A stretch of 60,304 nucleotides of DNA, from NCBI GenBank assembly GCA_023212725.1, contig JALBYF010000090.1, forward strand, positions 1 through 60,304, in the 5' to 3' direction. The DNA comes from Tranzscheliella williamsii (Eukaryota > Basidiomycota > Ustilaginomycetes > Ustilaginales > Ustilaginaceae). Positions 51,100 through 60,304 of this stretch are shown here, one piece after another (positions within the stretch are counted from its first letter, which is position 1; the number at the start of each line of letters is the position of its first letter). The notes under the pieces were generated by a model. The model did not search any database and was not told the origin of the DNA. It saw nothing but the letters and a program-made list of their open reading frames with translations. The position numbers were made by a program, and so were the translations under genes.

Positions 51100-52365
51100 A
51101 TGTCTGCGCTGGACACGGTCGCTGGCCGCCTACCTTCACCCGGGCGGCCGGCGGGCGAGGCCGTCACGGCAAGGAATCGGAAGGTCGACGTGCCGCTGGC
51201 GCCGGTCAATGCGCTCTTCAACCCGATGGTGCCGGACGCGCACTCGCCGGTGCCGTCGACGACGAGTGCCGCCAACCAAGCGGCGAGCAGCGGCCGCGAA
51301 GCGCACGTCGAGGTGCCGCGCAACTGGCCAAGAAACGTCGTCTTTATCACACAGAACCTCGTCGCCGAGTCGGTGCCCGATGCAGTCGCGGAGAGCTATG
51401 TGCTCCAGCCGTGCAAAAGCCCTCCACGGCGGCAGGCAGGCCGTGCGGGTCTGGCAGCGCAGGACGAGGCTGATTCCGCCGATCTCGAAGCAAGCGCTGC
51501 GGAGGGGGCGGGAGAGAGCGCAGGGCTGGAGGATCTGGCTGCGTCTGTGTCGGCGGTGACGCTGTCGGCAGATGTGCCGCGTGCGACGCACAACGAGGGG
51601 CAGACGTGCACCGAACCGCTGTACACGGCGGACCTGGCGAGTACGGTGCCGGTGGCAATCGTCGAGATCGACACCGACTCGGCGTTTGCCAGCACGTCCT
51701 ACCATGCGACTTCGCGAGGGCTCACCTCGCATCCCGCGACCGGCTCGTACGGTCTGTTTGCCGCCGCGCCGATCGCGGCCGGCACCTTCATCCGGCCCTA
51801 CCTCGGCGTGCTCCACCGTAAGCACGACGCCGACTTCCACTCGACGTACGACCTCTCGCTCGCGCACGACCCCGCGCTCGGCACCGGCGACCAAGCCGCG
51901 CTCTACGTCGACTCCCGCTTCTGGGCCAACGAAGCGCGCTTCATCAACGACTATCGCGGCATCGCACAGCGGCCCAATGTCGAGTTCCGCAGCTTTCGCC
52001 AGCTCCACCACCCGCCAGAAGACCCCGCCGACCCCGCCGACTCGACCGCCTTCCAGATGGGCATCTGGGCGCTCCGCAATGTTCTCCGCGGCGAAGAGCT
52101 GGTGATCAACTACGGCAAGAGCTTCTGGTCCCACTACGACGAGCTTGCCCAGCTTGGTGTCGCTCAGACCCGCGATCTTCCCCCGCTCCCGCAAGACCGC
52201 CACCGACGCGTCGACCTCCGCGAGACCCGTTCCCTCTCCTCGTCCCTACCCCACCCAGCCAGCGGCGCAGACAGCCACGCCGCTCCGCTCGATCCCATCC
52301 AGGCCATGCTCGCGCGCAGCCGCAACCGCATCGCCGCCGCCCGCCCCCCCGTCGCCCGGCCGTAA
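51100..52365 (+). CDS. SET-domain protein
   Basis: A 421-codon intron-free frame. The N-terminal ~200 residues are Ala/Ser-rich and disordered. The SET domain spans about 210-345: GSYGLFAAAPIAAGTFIRPY, then LYVDSRFWANEARFINDYRG, QRPNVEFRSF, and GEELVINYGKSFW. The usual NHS knot is replaced by FINDYRG, as in a group of fungal SET proteins. SET domains transfer methyl from SAM to lysine; the target here is unknown. The predicted frame extends to a GTG at 51094, but the first ATG is 51100. The C-terminus is Arg/Pro/Ala-rich. Confidence 0.85.
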   Translation: MSALDTVAGRLPSPGRPAGEAVTARNRKVDVPLAPVNALFNPMVPDAHSPVPSTTSAANQAASSGREAHVEVPRNWPRNVVFITQNLVAESVPDAVAESYVLQPCKSPPRRQAGRAGLAAQDEADSADLEASAAEGAGESAGLEDLAASVSAVTLSADVPRATHNEGQTCTEPLYTADLASTVPVAIVEIDTDSAFASTSYHATSRGLTSHPATGSYGLFAAAPIAAGTFIRPYLGVLHRKHDADFHSTYDLSLAHDPALGTGDQAALYVDSRFWANEARFINDYRGIAQRPNVEFRSFRQLHHPPEDPADPADSTAFQMGIWALRNVLRGEELVINYGKSFWSHYDELAQLGVAQTRDLPPLPQDRHRRVDLRETRSLSSSLPHPASGADSHAAPLDPIQAMLARSRNRIAAARPPVARP

Positions 52366-52568
52366 TATGCGCCTAGCAATACCCATTCACAGCCTGCTCA
52401 CCCATGCATCACGTCCACTCACCGCCGCACCCGCCTAGCGCCGGTCCGCTTGCAGTGGAGTGCGCACAATGCGAAACCGTGAGACAGACGATCAGCGACC
52501 AAACTGCGTTGAGAACGGAAAGTAGGACATGCATGTGTATATACAATGGAGGCAGAGGCGGGAAGCGA

Positions 52569-55500
52569 CTAGCGACGCTTGCTGCCGGACTTGCCGGTGA
52601 AGGTGACGGAGTCGGATTTGGTGGTGCGGCCCTTGGCAGCGACTTGGGAGAGGGGGACGTAGGCGTAAGGGCTTTTGCCGTTGCGGATGATGTCGCCGCC
52701 GGCGCGGCGAGCGCGGAACTCTTTGCCGATGGGTTCCTTGGTGCGCTTGGGGTGGCGAGGGGGGTGGGGGGCGCGGATTTGGCGCGCGGCGTCGTGCTCG
52801 TCTTCGCGCGCCATCTGCTCGAGCTCCATCTCGGTGTCTGCGTCGCGCGTCCGCTTGTTGTTCTTGTTGAACTTGACCGCGCCGCCGCGCACCTGTGTCG
52901 CGCCGTCGACGCCGCGCGACTGGTCCACGTACGCCGTCCCCTCGCCAGCCGCGTCCGCCTCGTGCGCGAACGAAACCCGCTTGCCGCCCCTCGCCGCCCC
53001 CGGCTGAGTCGCTCCGTTGCCGCCCCCCTCCTCGTCGATCATCATGCGCCCCGTAGCCTCGTCCAAGGCAAACTTGGACGCCTCTTGCCCAGGCAGCTTC
53101 TTCCTCCGCGCCGATCCCGCCGCTCCGCGCGCATTCGGGTTGTTCAGACTGATACGCGTCGTGGCGGTGCGGTCCAACAGGTCCATCGGCACATCGTCAT
53201 CATCATCCGCCTCGATGTACGCCTCGTCCTGGTGCTTGGAGCGTCGGCGCTGCTGTGCGCCGTCGCGGTCTTTGCCGCGACCGCCCTTGCCGTTCTTGCG
53301 GTCGCGCGCCTTGGCCAGCGCCGAAGCGGTGCCCTTGCCCTCCTCGCCCTCGCCATCGTCGTCCTCGTCGGAATCGGTGATGTCGGACTCAGAGCCGTAG
53401 ACCACCTCTTCAAAAGCGTCGTTGCCACCCTTGGTGCGGAGGATGCGTGGCGCAACATCCGGCTCGTCGTCGTCCTCGTCGCCTTCGCCAGCAAGCCCTC
53501 CTGCCTCGCGCTCAGCCGCCGCGTTGGCCTTCTTACGCTTGGCACGCTCCTTCCTCTTCCGGATGTTGTTGATCAGCTTGCGGTTGTCTTCGTCCGTCAA
53601 TTGATAGATTCGTTCAAAGCCAAAGCGACGCATCAGTCGCTCAAAGATATGTCGCACCTTGACCTTGAAGTGCTGTTTGTGCTCAGACGACCATCCAACC
53701 AGCGCAGGGATCAGCTTGGGCAGATGCGAGTCCACAAGCGCCGTGGAAAAGTCGACAATGGCCACCTTGACAAAGCCGATGGCCGACTTGACAATCTCCC
53801 GATTGGCCGAGGTTAGGTAGACCTCGATCGTGCTGAGCAGCTCGTCAAGCACGGGAGTCTCGAGATTCTTCTTAAACTCGTACACCAGTCGCGACAGCGC
53901 CGTGATGGTAGCACTGATCATGTGCGGCGTTGTGCCAGCCAGACCGGCAGCGACCATGGTGATGTACTCACTAATCGAGGCGGAAACGGTACCCGCGTCA
54001 GCCATCTCTGCGTCGTCAGCAGCGCCCTCGGCAGCAGCCTGGGCAGAGGCAGCACCATCGACAAGGGCCCGGTTGATCGTGCCGCCGCGCTCCATCTTGT
54101 AGCCCATCTGGACCAACAGCTCGTACGCATTCTGTCGCGTAACGGCATTGACCTCCTTAGTGGCGAGCACAGCCTCGGGAATGATGGTCGGCAGGTGATG
54201 CAGCTCGTTATCGGGAATGTTGGGTACCAGCGTCGCCAACAGCAGGACTCTGTCCCTCTTAGCGCCGAGCGCGACGCTGGCGGTCGACTCACGCAGCTTC
54301 TCCAGCAGAGCGCTGACTCTGTTGGTCTCAGGCCCACCTGCGACCAGCAAGATCTGCTTCCCGCCATCGCCCTCCAAAAGCCGACTAAGAATCCTGTAGC
54401 TCTTCTTCTGAACAGTGGAGTCGTGCGAACGAAGCACATTATCCCTGCAGATGAGTGCAAACAGGTCGGCTGCAGAACCTTCGGCGCTCTTGTCCAGGTG
54501 CGGGATCAGAGCAGAGAGTAGGTCCAGCATGGTGTAGGGAACCGGTGGGGGCGCCTTGACGTTCTCTGTTTGGTTCTTTTTCTGCTTGGTCGGAAGAGTG
54601 GGAAGCGACTGCTCCAGGGTGGTCTTGACTTTGATGTATGTGTTCTGAATGTCCTGGACAGACATGACGCGCAAGTAGGCAGAAATAGTGTCGTAAACAT
54701 AACCCCTGCCCTCTCCCGGCGACTGGGAAAAGACGTTGAAAAGCACGGCGAGCAGGTTGGGGGCGATGGAAGAGAGGTGGGCAATGTTGTTCTTTCCATC
54801 AGCCTGGTCCAGGCCAAAAGCCTGCTTGAGCGAATCGGAAGGAGCTCCCGAGGAGACCAGAGCTTCATTCCGGTAGACAAGAGCCTGCAGACCTCTGCAG
54901 ACAGAAGGCCGAAGGTTGGGCTGCGTATAGAGAACGTTGGTGAGCAGTTCGGCAAACTGGCGGGAGAAGGCGGTGATCAGGTCGCGGGGCATGGCACAGT
55001 AGGCGGGGAAAAGCGCCCAGACTTGCTCGGTGAGAGCTTCCCACATCTTGGCCTCGACGGGCCGAGACGAATTTTCGGCCTCTTGGCGTCGATAGAAGAT
55101 TTTTTCAGAGAGCGCCACGAGATCGCCGGTGAAGTGTCCAAGCTCCGTGTTGGTGATCTTGGTACGAATCAGCGGTAACAGCCAGGCACGGCCATCGCCT
55201 TCTTCCTCGCCAAAGAGATTGAGCGGCAATGCTTCAAGCAAAAGACGAGGTCCGCAGACTTCGACGGCAGAAGCGATAACGGTGTCGGCATATTCCCTGT
55301 GCTCAAAGTTGGGCTGCTGTCGCAGCTCTGCAACTGACCGCACCAGGTGCATGGTCAGAGAAGCCGCAACGGGATGGGGCGGTTCGGTCTTGGGGACATA
55401 GTGGTACCGCAGGCGCGTGATGAGAGAGGCGAGGACCGAAAGTAGCTCAGCTCTGGCGTGCATGTATTGCAGCGACTGCTTTCCAAGCGCGTCCTCGATC

Positions 55501-56984
55501 GACTGAATCATGTCAAGTAGCGGTGTGTTGGCGGCCTTCTTGGAAGAGAATGATACTTTGACGGCATCTTGAATGGCGGCATCGGGGAGGCAGTAGCGGA
55601 GAAGAGCGATGAGAGTATCTCTACCAGCGGCACGAACGGCAGGTGCAGTGCGAGAAGCATCTGACTTGGAAGACATCGAAAGGGCAACGACATTGGACCA
55701 GACCTGTGGTGCAAGCTGCCATGCAGGTTTTCCGTCGTCAAAGCGAGAGTAGGCTGACATTGCACTTTCGAGAGCTCGCAAGTAGGCGGGTAGGAGCTGA
55801 ACGTCGGAGCTGGATGGGACAAAGGCAGGGGATTGGAGCGTTTCCAAAAGGCCTGCCAAGGTCTCTTTCCCGATGCTGCTGGGCGTCGAGGCGGTGTGCG
55901 GGTTGAGGACAAGTGCGTCGGCCTGAGCCGGAGCGGTAAAAATGCTAGGTCGGCACGTCTTGAGAAAAGCTTCGAAAACGTCAAAGGCGGCGACGGTGAG
56001 GAAGGGATTTTGAAGACCAGGTAAGCGTAGGAGGGCGGCAACCAGCTCGTCAACTTGAGTGAGAGGCAAGATGTTGATCATCTGCTTAGCAAAGCCGCAA
56101 ACCCAGATGCCGACCGAGGCGGTGTCGCCCTGGCTCTGTCGCAACGCAGCAGCAGCTTGTGCTTGCTTTGCGGTACCCGATTTCTTGTCGTATTTGGGCC
56201 GCATTTGCTCCTCCTTCTTCTTGGACAAAGTAGAGACAGATCCGGCATCGGCAACATGCAGCAGTGTGGCGATGATCCATTCGAAAGTGAGCTTGAGGTA
56301 GGGATGGTAAGGTTTGACGGAAGCAGCGGCAGTGGTGGGAAGGATCGAGGTGATGAGGACCTGTGCTCTTCTCCTGACTTTGGGTCTGCTATCGGCGCAG
56401 AGATGGAGAGATGCGGACCAACAGGAGCGCAGCGGGCCATCCTTTTCGAGAGCGGCCGGCTCGGAGTCGAACGTGGCGTAGATAGCCTGCAAGATCGAGA
56501 GGGCGGATTTGAGGGCGGAGGCATAGTTCTCGGCAGCCGAAGCATCATTGACGTTGAAGGTGGTAGGATGAGGTGTGCTGAGCAGCTTTCCAACCGCAGG
56601 AATGACGGTTGGCAGCTTGGCCCTTACTATTCCCGAGGAGGTATGGGGTGTGACTATCGAAAGCAAGTAGAAAACATTGTGCAAAAGCGAAGGAGGGGCC
56701 GAGGATGACTTTGTCATGTCGAGCATCGACTCTAGAGCCAGGAAGTACTCGGCGGGAGAGCGCTGATTAAAAGCATGCTGAGAAGCGGAAACACCATCGG
56801 CCGTGGCTGCGGCCGCGGTAGGCTGCTGTTCATTGAGGGTAGATTCGATGGCAACCAAAAGTTGAGCAGGACCTTTCTGGTTCTCCAGCTTGGAATTGGT
56901 GTGGTGCCGAATCTTAGAGAGCGCGCTGTGAAGGCTATCCAGGCTGGCAGCCGCGGCGGAAGGATCGACATCTGTCGAGGCCAT
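52569..56984 (-). CDS. RRP12: Ribosomal RNA processing protein RRP12
   Basis: A 1471-codon intron-free frame with HEAT-like helical repeats. The N-terminus SLHSALSKIRHHTNSKLENQ then KGPAQLLVAIESTL is the RRP12 start. The mid-region PTVIPAVGKLL, LLPLIRTKITNTELGHFTGD and KSYRILSRLL carries the NUC173-type repeats. HFKVKVRHIFERLMRRFGFE is the most conserved late segment. The final ~300 residues are acidic then basic, ending FTGKSGSKRR. RRP12 helps export both pre-ribosomal subunits and supports cell-cycle progression in yeast. The frame reaches a TTG at 57026; ATG 56984 (MASTDVD) is preferred. Slightly longer than yeast RRP12 because of the charged tail. Confidence 0.93.
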   Translation of the reverse strand: MASTDVDPSAAAASLDSLHSALSKIRHHTNSKLENQKGPAQLLVAIESTLNEQQPTAAAATADGVSASQHAFNQRSPAEYFLALESMLDMTKSSSAPPSLLHNVFYLLSIVTPHTSSGIVRAKLPTVIPAVGKLLSTPHPTTFNVNDASAAENYASALKSALSILQAIYATFDSEPAALEKDGPLRSCWSASLHLCADSRPKVRRRAQVLITSILPTTAAASVKPYHPYLKLTFEWIIATLLHVADAGSVSTLSKKKEEQMRPKYDKKSGTAKQAQAAAALRQSQGDTASVGIWVCGFAKQMINILPLTQVDELVAALLRLPGLQNPFLTVAAFDVFEAFLKTCRPSIFTAPAQADALVLNPHTASTPSSIGKETLAGLLETLQSPAFVPSSSDVQLLPAYLRALESAMSAYSRFDDGKPAWQLAPQVWSNVVALSMSSKSDASRTAPAVRAAGRDTLIALLRYCLPDAAIQDAVKVSFSSKKAANTPLLDMIQSIEDALGKQSLQYMHARAELLSVLASLITRLRYHYVPKTEPPHPVAASLTMHLVRSVAELRQQPNFEHREYADTVIASAVEVCGPRLLLEALPLNLFGEEEGDGRAWLLPLIRTKITNTELGHFTGDLVALSEKIFYRRQEAENSSRPVEAKMWEALTEQVWALFPAYCAMPRDLITAFSRQFAELLTNVLYTQPNLRPSVCRGLQALVYRNEALVSSGAPSDSLKQAFGLDQADGKNNIAHLSSIAPNLLAVLFNVFSQSPGEGRGYVYDTISAYLRVMSVQDIQNTYIKVKTTLEQSLPTLPTKQKKNQTENVKAPPPVPYTMLDLLSALIPHLDKSAEGSAADLFALICRDNVLRSHDSTVQKKSYRILSRLLEGDGGKQILLVAGGPETNRVSALLEKLRESTASVALGAKRDRVLLLATLVPNIPDNELHHLPTIIPEAVLATKEVNAVTRQNAYELLVQMGYKMERGGTINRALVDGAASAQAAAEGAADDAEMADAGTVSASISEYITMVAAGLAGTTPHMISATITALSRLVYEFKKNLETPVLDELLSTIEVYLTSANREIVKSAIGFVKVAIVDFSTALVDSHLPKLIPALVGWSSEHKQHFKVKVRHIFERLMRRFGFERIYQLTDEDNRKLINNIRKRKERAKRKKANAAAEREAGGLAGEGDEDDDEPDVAPRILRTKGGNDAFEEVVYGSESDITDSDEDDDGEGEEGKGTASALAKARDRKNGKGGRGKDRDGAQQRRRSKHQDEAYIEADDDDDVPMDLLDRTATTRISLNNPNARGAAGSARRKKLPGQEASKFALDEATGRMMIDEEGGGNGATQPGAARGGKRVSFAHEADAAGEGTAYVDQSRGVDGATQVRGGAVKFNKNNKRTRDADTEMELEQMAREDEHDAARQIRAPHPPRHPKRTKEPIGKEFRARRAGGDIIRNGKSPYAYVPLSQVAAKGRTTKSDSVTFTGKSGSKRR

Positions 56985-57697
56985 GTTGGCAAGAGCGGAT
57001 CCGTGAGACGAGCTCGAAAGACGCAAGAGGTGACTAAGGTGGTGAAGTGGGCAGATGCCCGAAAGCTCGTAACGTTCGACCCTGGCTCAGTGCTCTCCCT
57101 AACACGATGAGACCCTACAGCTGCTTACGAGCGAGTTTCTAGAGCTCGGCGCTTACCCTCGGCGTCGATGCTGAAATGGTGGTACCGCTGGTGAGGAGTG
57201 ATGATGATGAGCAAGGAGAGTATCAATGGCGGAAGCCAGCTTAGCTAGTGTTGGTCCCGTGCCGCTCTCTGCCAAAAATCTCCGCTCCAGATCAGACAAG
57301 TTCGAAAATTCAGCAAACAACCGCAAAAGAAGACCCTTTTCACGCCACGCCTTGCGCTTACCTAATCAAACGCTCTCATCGCCGACATCCGAGAAACGGG
57401 AACATACTGTGACTGTGACTGCCGCACGAAGCACTCTCGGCGGTCTCTGCAGTAACCAAACCAAAGCTAGATTTATGATTGACCCAGAGTAATCACGACC
57501 TTGTCTATGCGCTCATCACGCTTGGTTTGCTTCTTCGCTATCGGTATTCCACTATCGATCTGTCGATGCGGCCAGCGCCTTTGCTCTCTTGTACAAACTC
57601 TTTACTGCACTTCCAGCTACCAATCGGCTTACCTCGTCACCCAGTCCTGGCGCAACCTCTCACCCGACCTGCAGCACGACCGCGTCTCTCCAGAACG
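56985..57697. other. Divergent intergenic region
   Basis: These 713 bases lie between RRP12 (-) and the ribose-5-phosphate isomerase gene (+). A short CTGTGACTGTGACTG sequence at 57406-57420 resembles the hexamer array near 47.5 kb. A frame upstream of the isomerase ATG is open but has no conserved features. Confidence 0.5.
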
Positions 57698-58661
57698 ATG
57701 GCTACCGCAGACTCCGTTAGAGCCGCAGACTCCGCCAACCTGCCAGCCAACTTGAATGCCTTCAAGAGTCAACTCAAGCTCGTTGAGCTGAGCGGTGTCG
57801 AGGCTGCCAAGCGAGCGGCTGCCTATGCTGCTGTAGACAACCACGTCAAAGCCGAGCATGAGATCATCGGCATTGGCTCTGGTACGTGACATTTGCAGCA
57901 CCTCTCTCGAGTTCTCTGCTCAATCGACTAACGTGGCTTCTGTTTCGTGTTGCACTGGCGCTGCCTCGCTTGTGGTAGGCTCCACGGTTCCCTACGTGGT
58001 CGAGAGGATCGCGCAGCAAGGGCCCTCAGTCAACGCCAAGCGATGGTTTGTACCAACTGGCTTCCAGTCTCGCGAGCTGATTATCCAGGCCGGATTGCGA
58101 CTCGGCGACGTCGACAGTTTCCCTTCGATCGATGTCACCATCGATGGGGCCGACGAGGTTGACAATGCCTTGAACTGCATCAAGGGCGGCGGAGCCTGCC
58201 AGCTACGAGAAAAAGTGTTGGCAGAGGCAGCCAGCAACTTTGTCGTCGTCGCCGACTACCGCAAGAATGGCTCGCAGCTGGGCACAAAGTGGCTACAAGG
58301 TGTACCCATCGAAGTGGCGCCGTTCGCCTACGCCAGTGTTTTGAAGAATCTCCTCAAGATGGGCTCCACCAAACCAGTGCTGCGCATGGGCAAGGCCAAG
58401 GCAGGGCCCGTGGTCACCGACAACGGCAACTTTTGCATAGATGCGCCCTTCCCCGAAGCCCAAATGTCCGACCCCTCCGACCTGCTCGTCCGCATCAAGC
58501 TGCTGACCGGTGTTGTGGAGGTCGGTCTTTTCTGTAACATCTGCAAGTCGGCTTACTTTGGCAACCAAGACGGCACCATCACCATCAAGACTGCTGACGG
58601 AAACGTCCAAGAAGGTATCCACTTTGACGTCTCCAGGCCACCTACCATGGCACAAGGCTAG
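57698..58661 (+). CDS. RKI1: Ribose-5-phosphate isomerase A
   Basis: Exons 57698-57881 and 57979-58661 join across a 97-base intron (GTACGT to GTAG, branch ACTAAC) to 288 residues. The splice rebuilds IGIGSGSTVPYVVERIA, the substrate phosphate loop. Other active-site signatures are IDVTIDGADEVDNAL and KGGGACQLREK. IKLLTGVVEVGLFCNICKSA is the C-terminal motif. The enzyme interconverts ribose-5-phosphate and ribulose-5-phosphate in the cytosolic pentose phosphate pathway. The frame is open upstream of ATG 57698, with a second in-frame Met 45 residues earlier (MRPAPLLSC). That extension is basic and could be a targeting sequence, but is not conserved in the family. Confidence 0.96.
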
Positions 58662-59889
58662 AGCGGATCGTACCTTTGGAGAACGACTACTTTACCTTTC
58701 ATTTTGCTGTATCTAGTAGCTGACAACCGGACAGCTATGCTGAGTCCTCCTCACCATGTCCCGAATTGGCAAGACGTGGACTCCAAAGTAAGCAAACTGG
58801 CATGTGATCGCCGTACGAGTGTGGTCAGCCGCAACGGACGGCACAGGCGCTTGCTGTTGACATCATATAACTCCATTACAGTAACGTAGCTAGGCGAACA
58901 TGACGCATATCAGTCGGAGGTAGATGGCTGGGAGGGCTGTTTCATATGTCTCGATGGCCTGGTGTTGGATCAAGTGTCCTCAGGCCACCGCCATGTCTTC
59001 CTTCGATGTTGTGGGAGGGAGCTTCATTAAACTTGGGTGCCGGGTGGTCAATGCGCTTTGGTAAGGCGTTGAGCACATGATGAATATGTTGCATGCTGTT
59101 TTGTGCATGGGTTGTCACACACTTCACATATTCTGTTTGCCATCATGTTTGGTCAAGTTTGTATGCACCCCCTTCCTCCTCATTCCGATCTCCTCCTCAT
59201 CATCAATCCCCAATCTTTAATCAAACACTTCCCTCCTGATTCCACCCTTTCCCCTTCCTCACTGCACTCAGCCAGGTTGCCTTCAGCATCCCCAGCAGCC
59301 CTGTAGCTGGGTGCAACCCCATTGTGCTTGCTTCTCTTGGCTGGCTCCTTCCTGCTCATGTGACATACCCTAGTGCATGAATGACATCTACAGTTGATGG
59401 CAACAGTTTACCTAATGAAAAGTTACTACTTGATGACAAGCAGGTCAATTGTTTCATGGAATAATTGTTGACCACACTTGGGTGGTCAGGATGAATGTTG
59501 TAAGAACGGACATCTATTCTTGATGGGGGAGTCAAGGGCATAGTGCAGCTTTAGTATATACACTGTCACAGGGCTGCCAGTAGGGTGACTGCTGTAACAG
59601 GCATGCTCCTAGTAATCTTGTCCTACTAGGAAACCCGCTTGACAACCCTGTTGAGGGAACTGATGGGAGTAGCACTGGTCCACAGTGCTGTCCAGTGCGG
59701 GCTGTCTTGCTCTGGACTGTGCTGCTTCAACATGCTATAGGACAATAGCAGTGTCAGTATGCTTGTAGCAATTATGCCATTGGGCAGTAGTCGTGCTGAT
59801 GGTGTTGGTGTTGGGCACTGTAAAGAGCACACATGCTCCACTGTGCTGTCCTGGGCAAAGTGCCTGTCAGTATCGCCCCTGCTGCCTGG
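58662..59889. other. Gene-free region before the window end
   Basis: These 1.2 kb hold only short frames without recognisable domains. The sequence is richer in AT than the genes to its left. Near-repeats of CCACAGTGCTGTCC and CCACTGTGCTGTCC occur near 59690 and 59850. Fragments of decayed retroelement are possible but not demonstrated. Confidence 0.4.
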
Positions 59890-60304
59890 TGTTACGGGTT
59901 TGGGGAACCTTGGGCCGGTATAGCTCAAGGGGCAGCCGCCATGGTGCTGCCGTGGCCTTCATATAAAAGTACGGGTGCATAAACAGTTCCCACCAGTGGA
60001 CGTGGTGCTAGTGGGTCTACCCATTGTTCGGGTGGAAGAGAGACTATGTATATAGGCAGTGCTTTCGAGACTGGAGGAGGACTGGTTCCTCATCCAGTCT
60101 AGTTAATACTAAAGCATATCTCTACCTCTCGGTATAGTTCGTAGGGTCCTATGAACTATACTCCGGTATGCTGAGTACTGATAGGCGGGCGCACAACATG
60201 CGCGCCTAGTCACGCTGATACCAATCACCCCAGCGCTGTAGCGCCTCTCGCTACAGCGATATCAATTGTCGTCGCACTACAGGGTAAAGGGTCGCCACCC
60301 GTAG
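59890..60304 (+). mobile_element. LTR-like segment, truncated by window end
   Basis: The segment begins TGTTACGGGTTTGGGG, with the TG start typical of an LTR. It has a TATA-like box (TATAAAA) at 59962-59968 and a second TATATA near 60050. Two inverted repeats lie downstream: GTATAGTTC/GAACTATAC at 60132-60161 and CGCTGTAGCG/CGCTACAGCG at 60234-60258. The opposite end, primer-binding site and coding region are not in the window, so the assignment is tentative. It could also be a promoter with hairpins. Confidence 0.35.

Noticed and set aside
51136..52203. A 355-codon minus-strand frame opposite the SET gene
   Set aside because: GC-rich antisense shadow; the plus strand has a clear SET domain.
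59626..59928. Minus-strand frame with SPHWTALW, reminiscent of the copia RNase H segment PxxHWxALKRVLRYL
   Set aside because: Only about eight residues agree and the flanks do not continue the family, so it is not supported.

Overview
The window looks like nuclear DNA of a basidiomycete yeast or smut fungus, most likely Ustilaginaceae. The evidence is compact GC-rich housekeeping genes, long intron-free reading frames, occasional short GT-AG introns of 35-134 bp with CTAAC-like branch sites, and TGTGAC-rich intergenic repeats. The genus is not resolved. All family assignments come from reading motifs; no database search was run.

Layout, left to right. 1-3856: the C-terminal end of phenylalanyl-tRNA synthetase beta, convergent with mitochondrial glycine dehydrogenase. 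3857-13109: a gene-sparse stretch holding four divergent genes. These are a nine-exon mRNA cap guanylyltransferase (+), a seven-exon cap guanine-N7 methyltransferase (-), a 3'-5' exonuclease-like protein without its first catalytic acids, and a SelW/SelT-like Rdx protein without its CxxC. 13110-20212: CCZ1 and coatomer alpha. 21145-22986: a protein that resembles p31comet/MAD2L1BP, including the extreme C-terminus. 24225-29476: ROT1, a TatD-family nuclease and LETM1/MDM38. 29477-31236: Tc1/mariner relics. 31237-41239: SPT8, VMA8, SHE9/MDM33, RPA3, a DUF1365 protein and a DUF4604 protein. 41240-46201: one 1653-codon frame that joins a Ser-rich disordered region to an ornithine-type mitochondrial carrier. 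46202-48205: an intergenic region with a long inverted repeat around TGTGAC arrays. 48206-50695: a Rossmann-fold domain fused to an epoxide hydrolase. 51100-58661: a SET-domain protein, RRP12 and ribose-5-phosphate isomerase. 58662-60304: gene-free sequence ending in an LTR-like segment.

Most genes are unrelated housekeeping functions: translation, glycine and pentose metabolism, vesicle traffic, mitochondria, chromatin and ribosome assembly. The exception is the 5.5-9.5 kb block. Two consecutive enzymes of mRNA cap synthesis lie convergently there, 0.9 kb apart, with 14 short introns between them, while the nearby genes have none or one. Every exon junction I placed keeps phase and restores family motifs, so both genes look intact. 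This divergent, intron-dense capping pair is the most notable thing in the window. Whether it is a paralogous capping module, a transferred gene pair or simply the host's own divergent enzymes needs a genome-wide search.
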